A DNA stretch of 64,000 bases from Pedobacter hartonius (GCF_900107535.1 NZ_FNRA01000006.1:124001-188000); one strand, 5' to 3'; counted from the stretch's first letter, positions 42,989 to 52,590 are shown. Program-made: numbers and translations. Notes: a model not told the origin generated them from the letters alone.

Positions 42989-43008
42989 CTCAACAAAATT
43001 TTATCATT

Positions 43009-44415
43009 ATGCAATACGACGTCGTTATTATTGGTTCTGGTCCTGGTGGTTATGTTAGCGCAATAAGATGTGCACAATTAGGCTTAAAGACAGCGGTTAT
43101 AGAAAAATATAAAACTTTTGGCGGTACCTGCTTAAACGTAGGCTGTATCCCTTCAAAAGCATTGTTGGATTCTTCAGAGCATTACCACAATGCGGCCCAT
43201 ACTTTTACTACTCATGGTATAGAGCTTAAAAATCTGAGTGTGAATATGCCACAGATGATTGCCCGTAAAAATGATGTGGTTGCACAAAATACAGCAGGGA
43301 TTACTTACCTGTTTAAAAAGAATAAAATTGACAGTTTCGAAGGTCTAGGGTCATTTGTGGACAAAAACACAATTAAGATCACTAAAGCAGACGGAACTAC
43401 AGAAGATATCACCGCGAAAAATGTAGTAATAGCATCCGGGTCGAAACCAACAGCATTACCATTTTTGCCAATAGATAAAAAACGTATCATTACTTCTACT
43501 GAAGCCCTGAATATTACTGAAGTACCAAAAACAATGATCGTGATCGGCGGTGGTGTGATTGGCCTTGAGCTGGGTTCAGTGTATGCACGTTTGGGTACCA
43601 AAGTTTCAGTGGTTGAATTCCTTCCTTCAATCATTGCAACCATGGATGCCGGCCTGGGTAAGGAATTACAGCGCGTGCTGAAAAAATCATTGGGCATGGA
43701 GTTCTTTATGGGACATAAAGTGACCGGTGCAACTACCAAAGGCAAAACAGTAACAGTTACTGCACAAAATGCCAAAGGCGAAGATGTAAAACTGGAAGCT
43801 GATTACTGTATCGTAGCAGTTGGACGTACAGCCTACACTGCAGGTTTAGGCCTGGAAAATATCGGTATCAAAACTGAAGAACGCGGTAATAAGATCCCTG
43901 TAAATGCACACCTGGAAACTTCTGTTCCCGGCGTATATGCAATTGGTGATGTGATCACCGGTGCCATGCTTGCACACAAAGCAGAGGACGAGGGCGTATA
44001 TGTAGCGGAGACAATTGCAGGACAAAAACCACATATCAACTACAACCTTATTCCCGGAGTGGTTTATACCTGGCCTGAAGTGGCCTCTGTAGGCCTTACT
44101 GAAGAGCAGTTAAAAGAAAAGGGAACGAAATATAAAGTTGGATCTTTCCCGTTCAAAGCCAGCGGACGTGCCAAAGCAAGTATGGACACTGATGGTTTTG
44201 TAAAGGTTCTGGCGGATGAAACTACTGACGAGATCCTGGGTATTCATATGATCGGGCCGCGTGCTGCGGATATGATCGCGGAAGCGGTTGTTGCAATGGA
44301 ATATCGTGCTTCGGCTGAGGATATTGCAAGGATCTGCCATGCGCACCCAACTTATACAGAAGCATTAAAGGAAGCTGCTATGGCGGCTACTGCCAACCGG
44401 GCGATTCATATTTAG
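43009..44415 (+). CDS. lpdA: Dihydrolipoyl dehydrogenase (E3)
   Basis: A 468-residue FAD disulfide oxidoreductase. The FAD loop is VVIIGSGPGGYVSAIRCAQL, the redox-active pair is in FGGTCLNVGCIPSKALL (Cys about 41 and 46), and the NAD loop is IVIGGGVIGLELGSVYARLG. The FAD-ribityl motif is VPGVYAIGDVITGAMLAHKA, and the catalytic His-Glu is in ICHAHPTYTEALKEAA. It reoxidises dihydrolipoyl groups of the 2-oxoglutarate, pyruvate and branched-chain complexes. It stands alone, 6.5 kb from sucAB, in keeping with service to several complexes. A long perfect hairpin terminator follows. Confidence 0.97.
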   Translation: MQYDVVIIGSGPGGYVSAIRCAQLGLKTAVIEKYKTFGGTCLNVGCIPSKALLDSSEHYHNAAHTFTTHGIELKNLSVNMPQMIARKNDVVAQNTAGITYLFKKNKIDSFEGLGSFVDKNTIKITKADGTTEDITAKNVVIASGSKPTALPFLPIDKKRIITSTEALNITEVPKTMIVIGGGVIGLELGSVYARLGTKVSVVEFLPSIIATMDAGLGKELQRVLKKSLGMEFFMGHKVTGATTKGKTVTVTAQNAKGEDVKLEADYCIVAVGRTAYTAGLGLENIGIKTEERGNKIPVNAHLETSVPGVYAIGDVITGAMLAHKAEDEGVYVAETIAGQKPHINYNLIPGVVYTWPEVASVGLTEEQLKEKGTKYKVGSFPFKASGRAKASMDTDGFVKVLADETTDEILGIHMIGPRAADMIAEAVVAMEYRASAEDIARICHAHPTYTEALKEAAMAATANRAIHI

Positions 44416-44486
44416 ATGATCTCCTGTAGATGCCTGAAGGCTTATCTATGGCATAGCGCTTAAAGGAGTTTCTCCTTGCTTCGCTG

Positions 44487-44564
44487 AAAAAACAGCGTAC
44501 TGTATTGATGCTGCCTGCCGCTGAAGCGCGTCAGAAGGTATCAATACAGTACGCTGTTTTTTTT
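44487..44564. terminator. Strong bidirectional terminator with a 23-bp perfect stem
   Basis: 44487-44509 pairs perfectly with 44540-44562 (core CAGCGTACTGTATTGAT); the left arm starts with six A and the right ends in a T run. It lies between convergent genes lpd and the metallohydrolase candidate and can stop transcription from both sides. Confidence 0.88.
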
Positions 44565-44649
44565 GAGATGATCCGTAGCACGGTGGCATAGAAGATCTTA
44601 AACACTAAGACTTCCTGAATCACTAAATGCGAGCGAGACTGATAAGCTG

Positions 44650-45474
44650 CTAATCCGGTATACTCTCCTTGATACCCAGTGAAGGATAAAGCTGTGCGAG
44701 CACTTTTGCACCTGCTTTAATCAGCCGGAGGTGTTCATCAATATGACCGTGTTGAACCTCAACATTGATATACGGAATATTGTTCTGCATGGCATAGATG
44801 GAAAGAGAGCCATCGTCGACAGCATTTTTGGACTGCAATACCACATTTATGTTTTCTTTCTTCAGGAGGTTAAATACAGGAAGCTCTGTTACCAACATCA
44901 TGTCATCCGCGTCCATCTCGAAGTTGATATAAACGGAATCAGCTGTGGCCTCCAGCTCGTATCCGGGAAGGTAACTGCTGATGCCGAAGCCGCCGTCACC
45001 GTTATTGTGCAGGGTAAAGATATAGCCCATTTTTTTTGGATTGTAAGTATTCAGGATGGCCTTTCCTGCTTTTTCCAGCTCCAGGATCACATTGTCGTCC
45101 CAGATGCCATATTTCTCCAATCCGGCTTTGATCCCCTTTTTTGTGTAGATACTGTTGGGGTCGGTTTGGTAGATCTCATCCTCATAGGTGAATTTGAAAT
45201 TTCTTACGCCACCATACTGGCAGTCGAGAATGGTTCCTCCATTGTCGCTGATATACCTGAATGCCGCTTTTACGCCGGTATCTTCATCGTCATGAATAGC
45301 CAGGAAGTGAATATTCCGGTCGCTGTATTTATAATTAACAAGATTGATATCGAGGTCGCCCAAAACAACGTAAGAACTATCAGCGGTCATTCCCTCAAAT
45401 ACAGGGGGATGCTGCGCTTTCAGGTTCAATGCAAAACAGCATAAAAATAAAAGGGTTAAAGATTTAGCTACCAT
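44650..45474 (-). CDS. Secreted protein of unknown function, possible M14/AstE-like metallohydrolase
   Basis: The preferred start is ATG at 45474 (274 residues), which begins with a signal peptide MVAKSLTLLFLCCFALNLKA; an upstream ATG would add 32 residues. I do not recognise the family with certainty. The arrangement FLAIHDDEDTG (His about 61, Glu about 64, HxxE), FTLHNNGDGG (His about 156) and INVEVQHGH (Glu about 239) resembles the HxxE...H...E zinc and catalytic layout of carboxypeptidase/AstE-type enzymes. On that basis an amidase or carboxypeptidase acting on cell-wall or peptide material is possible. It could also be a non-enzymatic secreted protein. It is monocistronic with hairpins on both sides. 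Confidence 0.65.
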   Translation of the reverse strand: MVAKSLTLLFLCCFALNLKAQHPPVFEGMTADSSYVVLGDLDINLVNYKYSDRNIHFLAIHDDEDTGVKAAFRYISDNGGTILDCQYGGVRNFKFTYEDEIYQTDPNSIYTKKGIKAGLEKYGIWDDNVILELEKAGKAILNTYNPKKMGYIFTLHNNGDGGFGISSYLPGYELEATADSVYINFEMDADDMMLVTELPVFNLLKKENINVVLQSKNAVDDGSLSIYAMQNNIPYINVEVQHGHIDEHLRLIKAGAKVLAQLYPSLGIKESIPD

Positions 45475-45503
45475 AACACTAAAAGGATTTTTTTTTAGTA
45501 TAC

Positions 45504-45583
45504 AAAAAAGGAACCACAATGTGGTGGCTGCATAACATATTTGACCGAACTGTTGTACAAGAGCCACCAATGGGTTCCTTTTT
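45504..45583 (-). terminator. Long hairpin terminator of the second RND operon
   Basis: AAAAAGGAACC (45505-45515) pairs with GGTTCCTTTTT (45573-45583), and TGGTGGCT (45522-45529) with AGCCACCA (45562-45569). Read on the minus strand the stem is followed by a T run, about 20-100 bp beyond the permease stop at 45603. Confidence 0.75.
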
Positions 45584-45602
45584 GCAATAAAATTAAATCA
45601 GC

Positions 45603-48600
45603 TTAGTGCTGATGATCTAAATCGTATTCTTTAACTTCTTTATGATTATAAGGCTGTACCATCAATTCATCTATCGTAATGCCCTTTTTGTTAAATCCAA
45701 AGCGATCCAGCATACGGTCGAAGATCTGGTACATCACCGGAACCACAATTAAGGTAAGGAACAGAGAACTGAGCAAGCCACCAATAATTACCCAGGCCAG
45801 ACCGTTTTTCCATTCTGCACCGGCACCGCTGGCAAGGGCAATAGGCGTCATTCCAATGACCATGGCGATGGTAGTCATCAGAATGGGGCGCAAACGCGCG
45901 TGGTTGGCCAGTATCAGGGCCTCATGGGTAGATTTTCCCTCAGCTTTCATCTGGTTGGTAAAATCGACCAGGATGATCGCATTTTTTGCTACCAGCCCGA
46001 TCAGCATGATCAGCCCCAGGATGGTAAAGATGTTCAGCGCATTATTGGTCAGTGCCAGTGCAAGCAAGGCCCCGATCACCGAAAGCGGGATAGAGAACAT
46101 GACAACGAAAGGATAAACAAAACTATCGTACAGCGCAACCATGATCAGGTACACCAGTACAATCGAAGCCATCAATGCAATGCCCAGGGTACCAAATCCG
46201 TCCCCCTGGTTTTCTGCATCACCTGCCCATACGTAACTCACGCCTACGGGTTTTCTGAGTTTGCCAGATTTCTCCAGGTCAAGCAATTGCTGCTGGAATT
46301 CGGCAACGATCGTACCTGTAGGCCTTCCGATGGATTGTGCCCTTACGGAGACTGAAGTACTTTTATCTCTTCTTTCCAGCTGACTTGGGCCGGAGCCTTC
46401 CTTAATCTCAGCAAATTGCGAAAGTTTAACCTGCTTGCCTTCGCTGTTCACGAAGATCAGGTTTCTGACATCATCAATGTTCTGACGGTTGAAATCCTGG
46501 TAGCGGATATTGATATCATATTCGTATTCCCCTTTCCGGAATTTACCGTCAGTATTGCCGCTATAGGCAGTTTGCATCGTGGCACCCACGGTTTGCAGGG
46601 TTAGGCCGAGGGAGGCCATTTTATCGCGGTCTACCTGTACGTTAATTTCGGGACTTCCGCCTTCTACGGAGAGTTTCAGCTCGGCAGATCCCCTGATCTT
46701 TGCGAGTACGGCTTTTGCACCTTCAGCATATTTCATGGCACTGTCCAGGTCGGAACCCATTACTACCAGTTCTATGGGCGCATTTTCAGCGATTCCGAGG
46801 ATACTGATCGGAACGGTCTTTACTTTGGCGCCTACCAGGTATTTGGCAAGTTCACGACTCACCTTGGTAGCGTAGATACTGGAGTTGTCTGCACGCTGAT
46901 TGCGTTCCACCAGTTTTACGTTGATCTCAGATTTATAAGCCGTTGCCTGGGTTCCTCCAAAGTCACCGCTGGACTGGCCTACAGTAGTGATCAGCTGGAT
47001 GATCTCTGGTTTCTTTGTTAAAAAGGCTTCAGCCTTTTGTGTGATCAGGTTCGTTTGTTCTATAGAGGCATCTTTAGGCAGCTCAACCTGCACCAGGAAT
47101 TCTCCTTTATCACTCTTAGGGAAAAACTCAGTACCGATATAACCTGCCGGAATCAATCCGCAGGATCCTAAAAACAGGACAACTACCAGCAGGATGGTTT
47201 TTCCTTTATTGGCGAGCGACCAGGTAAGGATGCCGGTGATCCAGATCGTAAACCTGCGCAGCTGGCTTTCAAACCAGAGAATGAATTTTCCGAATATGTT
47301 TTTGCCCTCTATTTTTTCCAGTTTACCAAAACGGGATGACAACAGGGGGACGATTGTAAAGGACGAGAGCAGGGAAAGCAGGGTAGCAATGATCACCACT
47401 ACGCAGAACTGGCGCAGGATGTTGGAAACCAGTCCGGTACTGATCGCGATAGGGAAGAACACCACCACAATTACCAGGGTAATGGACACTACGGTAAAAC
47501 CGATCTCGCTGGTGGCATCATAAGCCGCACGGACCTTATTTTTGCCCATCTCCATATGCCGGTAGATATTTTCCAGTACCACGATCGCATCATCCACCAG
47601 GATACCCACCACCAGTGACAGCCCCAGCAGTGACAGCAGGTTCAGGGTATACCCCAGCAGGCTCATGCCAATGAAAGTAGCGATCAGGGATGCTGGAATG
47701 GAGACCATTACGATCAGTGCATTCCGGATACTGTGCAGGAAGAAAAGCATCACAAAGGCAACCAGGATGATTGCCAGCACAAGATCATGGATTACGGCAT
47801 CGGCAGATTCAAGCGTAAAGATAGAGCTGTCATTTGCAATGATGATCTTCAGGTTATTGGACCGGTAATCCTGCATCAGTTTATCAATCGCTTTGTGCAC
47901 GCCTTTACTGACCTCTACGGCATTGGCGTCCGACTGTTTAATGACCTGTATGGCGATTGCCCCTTTACGGTCGATACGCGCCAGTTTGTCTACCTCTTTT
48001 TGTGCATCCCTTACATCAGCAATGTCTCCCAGACGGATCTGGGCACCCTCTTTTCCGTTGCTGACCACCAGGTTACGGAGTTCATCAATGTTTTTGTATT
48101 TACCGGACAGACGGATCAGGATATCCTGATCCTGTGTTTTTACGCTACCGGTAGGGAAGTCGAGGTTGGAAGTAAGGATGGATTGCTGCACCTGCGGAAC
48201 GGATAATCCGTAACCCTGCAGTTTATTGGCATCCAGCGAAACTTCAATTTCCCTTTCCTGCCCACCTACAAGGTTCACCTTTGCAACGCCCGTTACCCTG
48301 GAAATGATCGGCGCGATGCGCTTATCGATCAGGTCATAAAAGGCGGCGTCATCCATCTTTGCCGAGGCAGACATGGTGATCACCGGAAGGTCATCCAGTG
48401 AGAATTTATTCAGGGAAGGTGTTTTTACATCGACAGGCAGATCTGCCAGGATAGAGTTTACCTTACGCTGTGCCTCATTCAGAGAGAGGTCTACGTTCGC
48501 CTTATTGTTCAGCGTGATGGTTACCACGGACAGGCTTTCGTATGATACGGCGTTCAGCTTTTTGATATTCTCCATGGAGGATACCGCATCCTCGATTTTC

Positions 48601-48794
48601 TTGGTTACGGTATTCTCCACCTCATTGGGCGAAGCACCGGGATAAATGGTGGAGATAGAGACCACGTTATTGGAGAATTTGGGCAACAGCTCATAACTGA
48701 GAGAGAAGTAGCTCAATAATCCCATCAATGTAAGCACGGTAAAAACCACGATGACAAGTGAGGGTCTTTTGATGGATATTTCTGTTAATTTCAT
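45603..48794 (-). CDS. RND efflux transporter permease subunit (second system)
   Basis: A 1063-residue inner-membrane RND transporter. Helix 1 is near residues 11-30 (LVIVVFTVLTLMGLLSYFSL). The periplasmic porter segment has IYPGASPNEVENTVTKKIED, and the proton-relay Asp pair is in LVVGILVDDAIVVLENIYRH. The second helix cluster includes SFVYPFVVMFSIPLSVIGA and GLIMLIGLVAKNAIILVDFT. The C-terminus is His-rich (YDLDHQH). It is the last gene of the TetR-TolC-adaptor-permease operon, 40 bp after the adaptor. Like the first system it should export hydrophobic compounds, but the substrate is not predictable. Confidence 0.95.
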   Translation of the reverse strand: MKLTEISIKRPSLVIVVFTVLTLMGLLSYFSLSYELLPKFSNNVVSISTIYPGASPNEVENTVTKKIEDAVSSMENIKKLNAVSYESLSVVTITLNNKANVDLSLNEAQRKVNSILADLPVDVKTPSLNKFSLDDLPVITMSASAKMDDAAFYDLIDKRIAPIISRVTGVAKVNLVGGQEREIEVSLDANKLQGYGLSVPQVQQSILTSNLDFPTGSVKTQDQDILIRLSGKYKNIDELRNLVVSNGKEGAQIRLGDIADVRDAQKEVDKLARIDRKGAIAIQVIKQSDANAVEVSKGVHKAIDKLMQDYRSNNLKIIIANDSSIFTLESADAVIHDLVLAIILVAFVMLFFLHSIRNALIVMVSIPASLIATFIGMSLLGYTLNLLSLLGLSLVVGILVDDAIVVLENIYRHMEMGKNKVRAAYDATSEIGFTVVSITLVIVVVFFPIAISTGLVSNILRQFCVVVIIATLLSLLSSFTIVPLLSSRFGKLEKIEGKNIFGKFILWFESQLRRFTIWITGILTWSLANKGKTILLVVVLFLGSCGLIPAGYIGTEFFPKSDKGEFLVQVELPKDASIEQTNLITQKAEAFLTKKPEIIQLITTVGQSSGDFGGTQATAYKSEINVKLVERNQRADNSSIYATKVSRELAKYLVGAKVKTVPISILGIAENAPIELVVMGSDLDSAMKYAEGAKAVLAKIRGSAELKLSVEGGSPEINVQVDRDKMASLGLTLQTVGATMQTAYSGNTDGKFRKGEYEYDINIRYQDFNRQNIDDVRNLIFVNSEGKQVKLSQFAEIKEGSGPSQLERRDKSTSVSVRAQSIGRPTGTIVAEFQQQLLDLEKSGKLRKPVGVSYVWAGDAENQGDGFGTLGIALMASIVLVYLIMVALYDSFVYPFVVMFSIPLSVIGALLALALTNNALNIFTILGLIMLIGLVAKNAIILVDFTNQMKAEGKSTHEALILANHARLRPILMTTIAMVIGMTPIALASGAGAEWKNGLAWVIIGGLLSSLFLTLIVVPVMYQIFDRMLDRFGFNKKGITIDELMVQPYNHKEVKEYDLDHQH

Positions 48795-48834
48795 CTAGAT
48801 CTTTTTTATGTTTTCGGCTGGCCTTTAGGCTGCA

Positions 48835-49899
48835 TTATTTAATTGTTGCAACAGGACTTCCGTCCACCAGGTTGATTTGTCCGCTGATGATGGCGGTTTC
48901 GCCTTCTTTCAGTCCTTCAATAATTTCCACCTGGTCATTGATCGTTCTTCCGGCAATCACCTTGCGGATTTTCGCTGTATTTCCATTTTCAAGCACAAAG
49001 ATCTGGTTGCTGCTCACGCTGCCTACAAAGGCACCGCGCGGAATAGTGATCGTTGCTGCCCGGGCAGGGAATTTGAAGATCGCGGTGCCATACATACCTG
49101 CTTTAATGGTATTCTTATGGTTGTTCTCTACCTCGATCTCGATAGGGAAGTTTAACGTCCCATCTGCTTTTGGGGCAATGAAGTTGATCTTTCCGGAGAA
49201 ATTATCTGCAGGAAAAACATTCGATTTGATCTGGACCCTGTCGCCAACGTTCAGGTTTGCCACCTGGCTTTCATTGACATTCACTTTCAGCTTCAGTTTG
49301 GAAACATCTACCAGTTCAAACATCTGCGTACCCTGGGTATTCACGAAAGCACCTACCTCTATATATCTTTTATTTACTATACCATCAATCGGCGATTTGA
49401 CATTCGCGTCACTGACCCTTCTTGCAGCGCTCTGCAGCCTCATCCTTGCGTTCTTTGTGTTCAATTTTGCCTGATCCAGCTGTTGCTGTGTCACACCGCC
49501 GGTACTAAAAGAACTGTTATATCTTGCTTCATCCTTGATGGCATTGGCTAAGGTGGCCTGTGCAGTTTCCCTATCCGTATTAATGATCTCTGCATCAATA
49601 CGGGCGAGTATCTGTCCTTTTTTAACATGATCGCCTTCGTCCACATAGATCGCATTCACGCGGCCTGCGTTTTCTGATAAGAAATTCAATTCCTGCTTAG
49701 CGGCGAAATTGCCATTCGCAGTAAAGTCTAAATCCACGGCTTCTTTTTTCACTGTTGCTATGCGGACGCTGACTGCGCCGCCTCCCTGAGAAACCAATGC
49801 TGTCTGTGCGTCATTTTTCTTTTTGTTGCTGTTCAGTACCCAGGCGATAGCCCCAATAACAACGATAATTAGAACGACTGTTATAATTCCTCTTTTCAT
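48835..49899 (-). CDS. RND efflux periplasmic adaptor subunit (second system)
   Basis: A 354-residue membrane-fusion protein with an N-terminal membrane anchor (MKRGIITVVLIIVVIGAIAW). The first lipoyl half is LNFLSENAGRVNAIYVDEGD, an alpha-hairpin follows (ETAQATLANAIKDEARYNSS), then the second lipoyl half (VKSPIDGIVNKRYIEVGAFV) and a beta-barrel and membrane-proximal domain (PIEIEVENNHKNTIKAGMYG). The start codon overlaps the TolC stop by 4 bp, so translation is probably coupled. Confidence 0.94.
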   Translation of the reverse strand: MKRGIITVVLIIVVIGAIAWVLNSNKKKNDAQTALVSQGGGAVSVRIATVKKEAVDLDFTANGNFAAKQELNFLSENAGRVNAIYVDEGDHVKKGQILARIDAEIINTDRETAQATLANAIKDEARYNSSFSTGGVTQQQLDQAKLNTKNARMRLQSAARRVSDANVKSPIDGIVNKRYIEVGAFVNTQGTQMFELVDVSKLKLKVNVNESQVANLNVGDRVQIKSNVFPADNFSGKINFIAPKADGTLNFPIEIEVENNHKNTIKAGMYGTAIFKFPARAATITIPRGAFVGSVSSNQIFVLENGNTAKIRKVIAGRTINDQVEIIEGLKEGETAIISGQINLVDGSPVATIK

Positions 49900-51218
49900 T
49901 TTAATAGTGATTTTATATTTCCGTTAGATTTGATTAATTGTATTTCGGCAATCTTGTAGTTTAATAATGCCTGGGTATAACTGTTCTGTGCTTCTGTAAG
50001 CGCATTTTCGGTATCCAGCAGATCTGTTAATGCGGCTAGTCCGTTGTTGTAATTGTTTTGGGTACTGTTGTATATTTCCTGTGCCAGGGTTACATTCTGG
50101 CGTTGCGATCTGATCGTATTGATATTGTTCCTCAGCTGTATCTTTGCATTTTCATAGGCCAGGTTGAGGGAGTTTGCCCTTTCCCTGATATCCTCGTCGG
50201 ATTTCTTAATATCTACTTCCGACTGGCGGATCCTGGAGCGGGTGGCGAAACCATTGAATATCGGGACCCTCAGCGTCAGTCCGATGGCCGAAGCGTTATA
50301 ATAAAATGCCGATCCGTTTTTGTTGAACAGGTCGAACTTATCGCTCTGCCCGGTAACGGAAAGGTTTCCGGTAAGGGAAAGGGTAGGGTAGTATTCTGCT
50401 ATATAGGCTTTACGCTGCAGGCCATACAGTTCCCGCTGGATGTTTAACAGCCGCATCTCGGTTCTTCCGGCAATGTTGATCGTGTCGGACATCTCAGGGA
50501 GATTCTCGACCCTTTTAAGTTCATTTGGCGGGAGAACGATAGGGGTAGTCACTGGCATTCCCATCGAGAACTTCAGCTGGTTCTCCAGTTGTACAACGGC
50601 ATTGATCGTTTGTTCGCGCTGCGTCTGCAGGTTCGTGAGGTTGACTTTAATACGGTCTACGTCGATCTTTTTGGCCAGTCCGTTTGAGTACTGGTTGGCA
50701 ATGATCTTTTCAACCACTTTCACATTTTTGATATTGGTATCAATCACATTGAGCTGCTGCCTGCTCACCAGTACCTGGTAATAATTATTGGCTACCTGTT
50801 CAATGACCTGCTCCTCGGTCAGGTTTGCGGAGAGGCTGTAAAAACTCTCACTTGTTTTTGCTGCTTTCAGTCCGGTAAAGACGGTTTGGTTAAACAACTG
50901 CTGACTCACCTGCAGACCGGCATTGTCGTTCCATTTTCTTCCCAGCTGGAATGCCTGATCGCCAAAAACCAGCTGCCCGATAATGGCATTGTAGGTCATG
51001 GAAGCATTTCCTGTAAGCTGTGGCAGGGCCTCTGAGCGTACCTCCTGGGTTTTGAATTTGCCACCGTCGATATCCAGCCTCGACTTTCTTGCAGCGGCGT
51101 TATTTTCGATTGCAAAATTTAGCGCATCTTTTAGCGTAAGCGGCTGTTGGGCATGTACGATGGTGGACACCAACAGGCATAGCCATAAGATGGGAATTGA
51201 TTTTACTGGTTTAATCAT
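49896..51218 (-). CDS. TolC family outer-membrane efflux protein (second system)
   Basis: A 440-residue protein with a signal peptide ending near STIVHAQ. Long helical hairpins follow (LTLKDALNFAIENNAAARKS; ALTDLLDTENALTEAQNSYT), as in trimeric TolC ducts. It lies between a TetR gene (31 bp upstream) and the adaptor gene (4-bp overlap), the second gene of this operon. It supplies the outer-membrane channel of the pump. Confidence 0.93.
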   Translation of the reverse strand: MIKPVKSIPILWLCLLVSTIVHAQQPLTLKDALNFAIENNAAARKSRLDIDGGKFKTQEVRSEALPQLTGNASMTYNAIIGQLVFGDQAFQLGRKWNDNAGLQVSQQLFNQTVFTGLKAAKTSESFYSLSANLTEEQVIEQVANNYYQVLVSRQQLNVIDTNIKNVKVVEKIIANQYSNGLAKKIDVDRIKVNLTNLQTQREQTINAVVQLENQLKFSMGMPVTTPIVLPPNELKRVENLPEMSDTINIAGRTEMRLLNIQRELYGLQRKAYIAEYYPTLSLTGNLSVTGQSDKFDLFNKNGSAFYYNASAIGLTLRVPIFNGFATRSRIRQSEVDIKKSDEDIRERANSLNLAYENAKIQLRNNINTIRSQRQNVTLAQEIYNSTQNNYNNGLAALTDLLDTENALTEAQNSYTQALLNYKIAEIQLIKSNGNIKSLLK

Positions 51219-51249
51219 AATCTGGGTTTTCTGGTAATAGGGAGCTGTT

Positions 51250-51861
51250 TTAATTTTTAAGTCCTTTGATAAATATTTTTGACAGACTGATCTGTTTATC
51301 TTTCATAATTTTTAGCTCTTTTTTACCAGGGAAGAGTTCTTTATTGCCATGCATAATGCATAAAGAGGTGAGTCCTGACTGACAGGACAAGTATAACTCC
51401 GCTATTTTTGGGATATCTTCCTGCGGGGCAAGCTCTTTATTTGCTACGGCAAGTTCAAACACACTCTCGTGGAACTTCAGGTTTTTTGCAACCATTGTTT
51501 CCAGGTATGCTTTTAGTTCTGCTGAACTCAGCGAAGAATCCGGATTTCCGTAAGAAAGGTGGAGCATGTAATAGCGAAGAAAGAACTTGTGTTTGATCTC
51601 AATGATATTCAGGAGCGTGACCTCTATTGGGGTACCCAGCTTCTGGTCTCTGTATAATACGTCAAAATAATCATTAAAGATTTTTTCTACCACCCCCAGA
51701 ACAAGGCTGGACTTATCGGGAAAATAGTAATACAATGATGGTTTGGATACAGAAAGGTCTTCTGCAATCTCATTCATTGTTGTTTTGTGAATACCGAAAT
51801 GTATAAAACGCTTGATCGCACCCTCTATAATTAAGTCTCTTTTTCTGTCAGTTTCTAACAT
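51250..51861 (-). CDS. TetR/AcrR family regulator (first gene of RND operon)
   Basis: A 203-residue helical regulator. The N-terminal helix-turn-helix is IKRFIHFGIHKTTMNEIAED followed by LSVSKPSLYYYFPDKSSLV; the ligand-binding half is helical without recognisable motif. It is transcribed with the downstream TolC-adaptor-permease genes (31-bp gap) and probably represses them. An 8-bp-arm inverted repeat overlapping a -7 element lies just upstream (51876-51907) and is a good operator candidate. The inducer is unknown. Confidence 0.9.
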   Translation of the reverse strand: MLETDRKRDLIIEGAIKRFIHFGIHKTTMNEIAEDLSVSKPSLYYYFPDKSSLVLGVVEKIFNDYFDVLYRDQKLGTPIEVTLLNIIEIKHKFFLRYYMLHLSYGNPDSSLSSAELKAYLETMVAKNLKFHESVFELAVANKELAPQEDIPKIAELYLSCQSGLTSLCIMHGNKELFPGKKELKIMKDKQISLSKIFIKGLKN

Positions 51862-51875
51862 TCTACCTTTTTACC

Positions 51876-51907
51876 TTTTGACTTTATTGATTCTATAGTC
51901 AAAAATA
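51876..51907 (-). promoter_or_regulatory. Promoter -7 element overlapping an inverted-repeat operator
   Basis: TTTTGACT (51876-51883) and AGTCAAAA (51897-51904) are perfect inverted arms with a 13-bp spacer. On the minus strand TATTTTTG (51907 to 51900) matches TAnnTTTG and overlaps the right arm, 39 bp from the TetR start at 51861. A repressor bound here would block transcription. Confidence 0.55.
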
Positions 51908-51981
51908 TACCAAGCATTCTGCATAAAAAAACTTTATCCCCGGAATTGGGGATATGAATTTTTAAATGACAATTTTGTGAC

Positions 51982-52590
51982 TTATTTAACTGTCTTTAAA
52001 CCAGCTAAAAAGATTTCGGCAAAGCGCTTTTCTTTTAGGAAAATTAATCTGAATTCCTCTTTTCCGGGGAAGAGATGTTTGGCTCTTTTGAGGATATTGA
52101 AGTGAATTCCGGAGATGGCTTCAACAAATATTTCTGTGGTAAAGGCGATGTCTTCCACGGCCAGTTCTCCGGTTGAATTGCCTTTACTCAGGAGTTCGGT
52201 AATGATCTTCAGCTCAAAGGCCCTTGCGCGTGTGAATTTTTCATAGAGTGCTTCCGGCAGTTCGGGGCCAATCATCTGGGTGTATTCGATCAGTTTATAG
52301 TACTTCTGTAAAAAAGTCTGTCTTTTCTGCAGCAGCATCAGGATCCCCTCTGTTGCGGTAGAGGTTTTGTCTACGGATTTGATCAGGTCCCTGCTCAGGG
52401 TATGCATCATGTTTTCAATGACGCTTACATAGAGGCTCAGTTTGTCCGGAAAGTAATAATAAAGTAAGGCCTTTGAAAAAGAGATGTCTTTTGCGATCTC
52501 CGTCATGGTGGTTTTCGCCAGGCCATAGTGTGCGAACCTTTTTAGAGCTGCATCTATGATTAAAAGTCTTTTTTTATCTTGATTTTCCAT
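51982..52590 (-). CDS. TetR/AcrR family regulator (second copy)
   Basis: A 202-residue regulator with helix-turn-helix LKRFAHYGLAKTTMTEIAKD followed by ISFSKALLYYYFPDKLSLY. It resembles the neighbouring TetR closely at the N-terminus (both have the R-F-x-H-x-G-x-x-K-T-T-M-x-E-I-A pattern), which suggests an old duplication. It ends 121 bp before the start of the other regulator on the same strand and may be transcribed separately, since a promoter-operator lies in between. Whether it also acts on the pump genes is unknown. Confidence 0.9.
   Translation of the reverse strand: MENQDKKRLLIIDAALKRFAHYGLAKTTMTEIAKDISFSKALLYYYFPDKLSLYVSVIENMMHTLSRDLIKSVDKTSTATEGILMLLQKRQTFLQKYYKLIEYTQMIGPELPEALYEKFTRARAFELKIITELLSKGNSTGELAVEDIAFTTEIFVEAISGIHFNILKRAKHLFPGKEEFRLIFLKEKRFAEIFLAGLKTVK

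Noticed and set aside
44731-45444. Long plus-strand frame of 237 codons
   Set aside because: It lies entirely opposite the secreted protein gene with a signal peptide and conserved-looking motifs; the plus-strand product has no recognisable feature.
45475-45570. Longer N-terminus for the secreted protein ending at 44650
   Set aside because: The extra 32 residues cover the hairpin terminator region and precede a good signal peptide, so the internal ATG is preferred.
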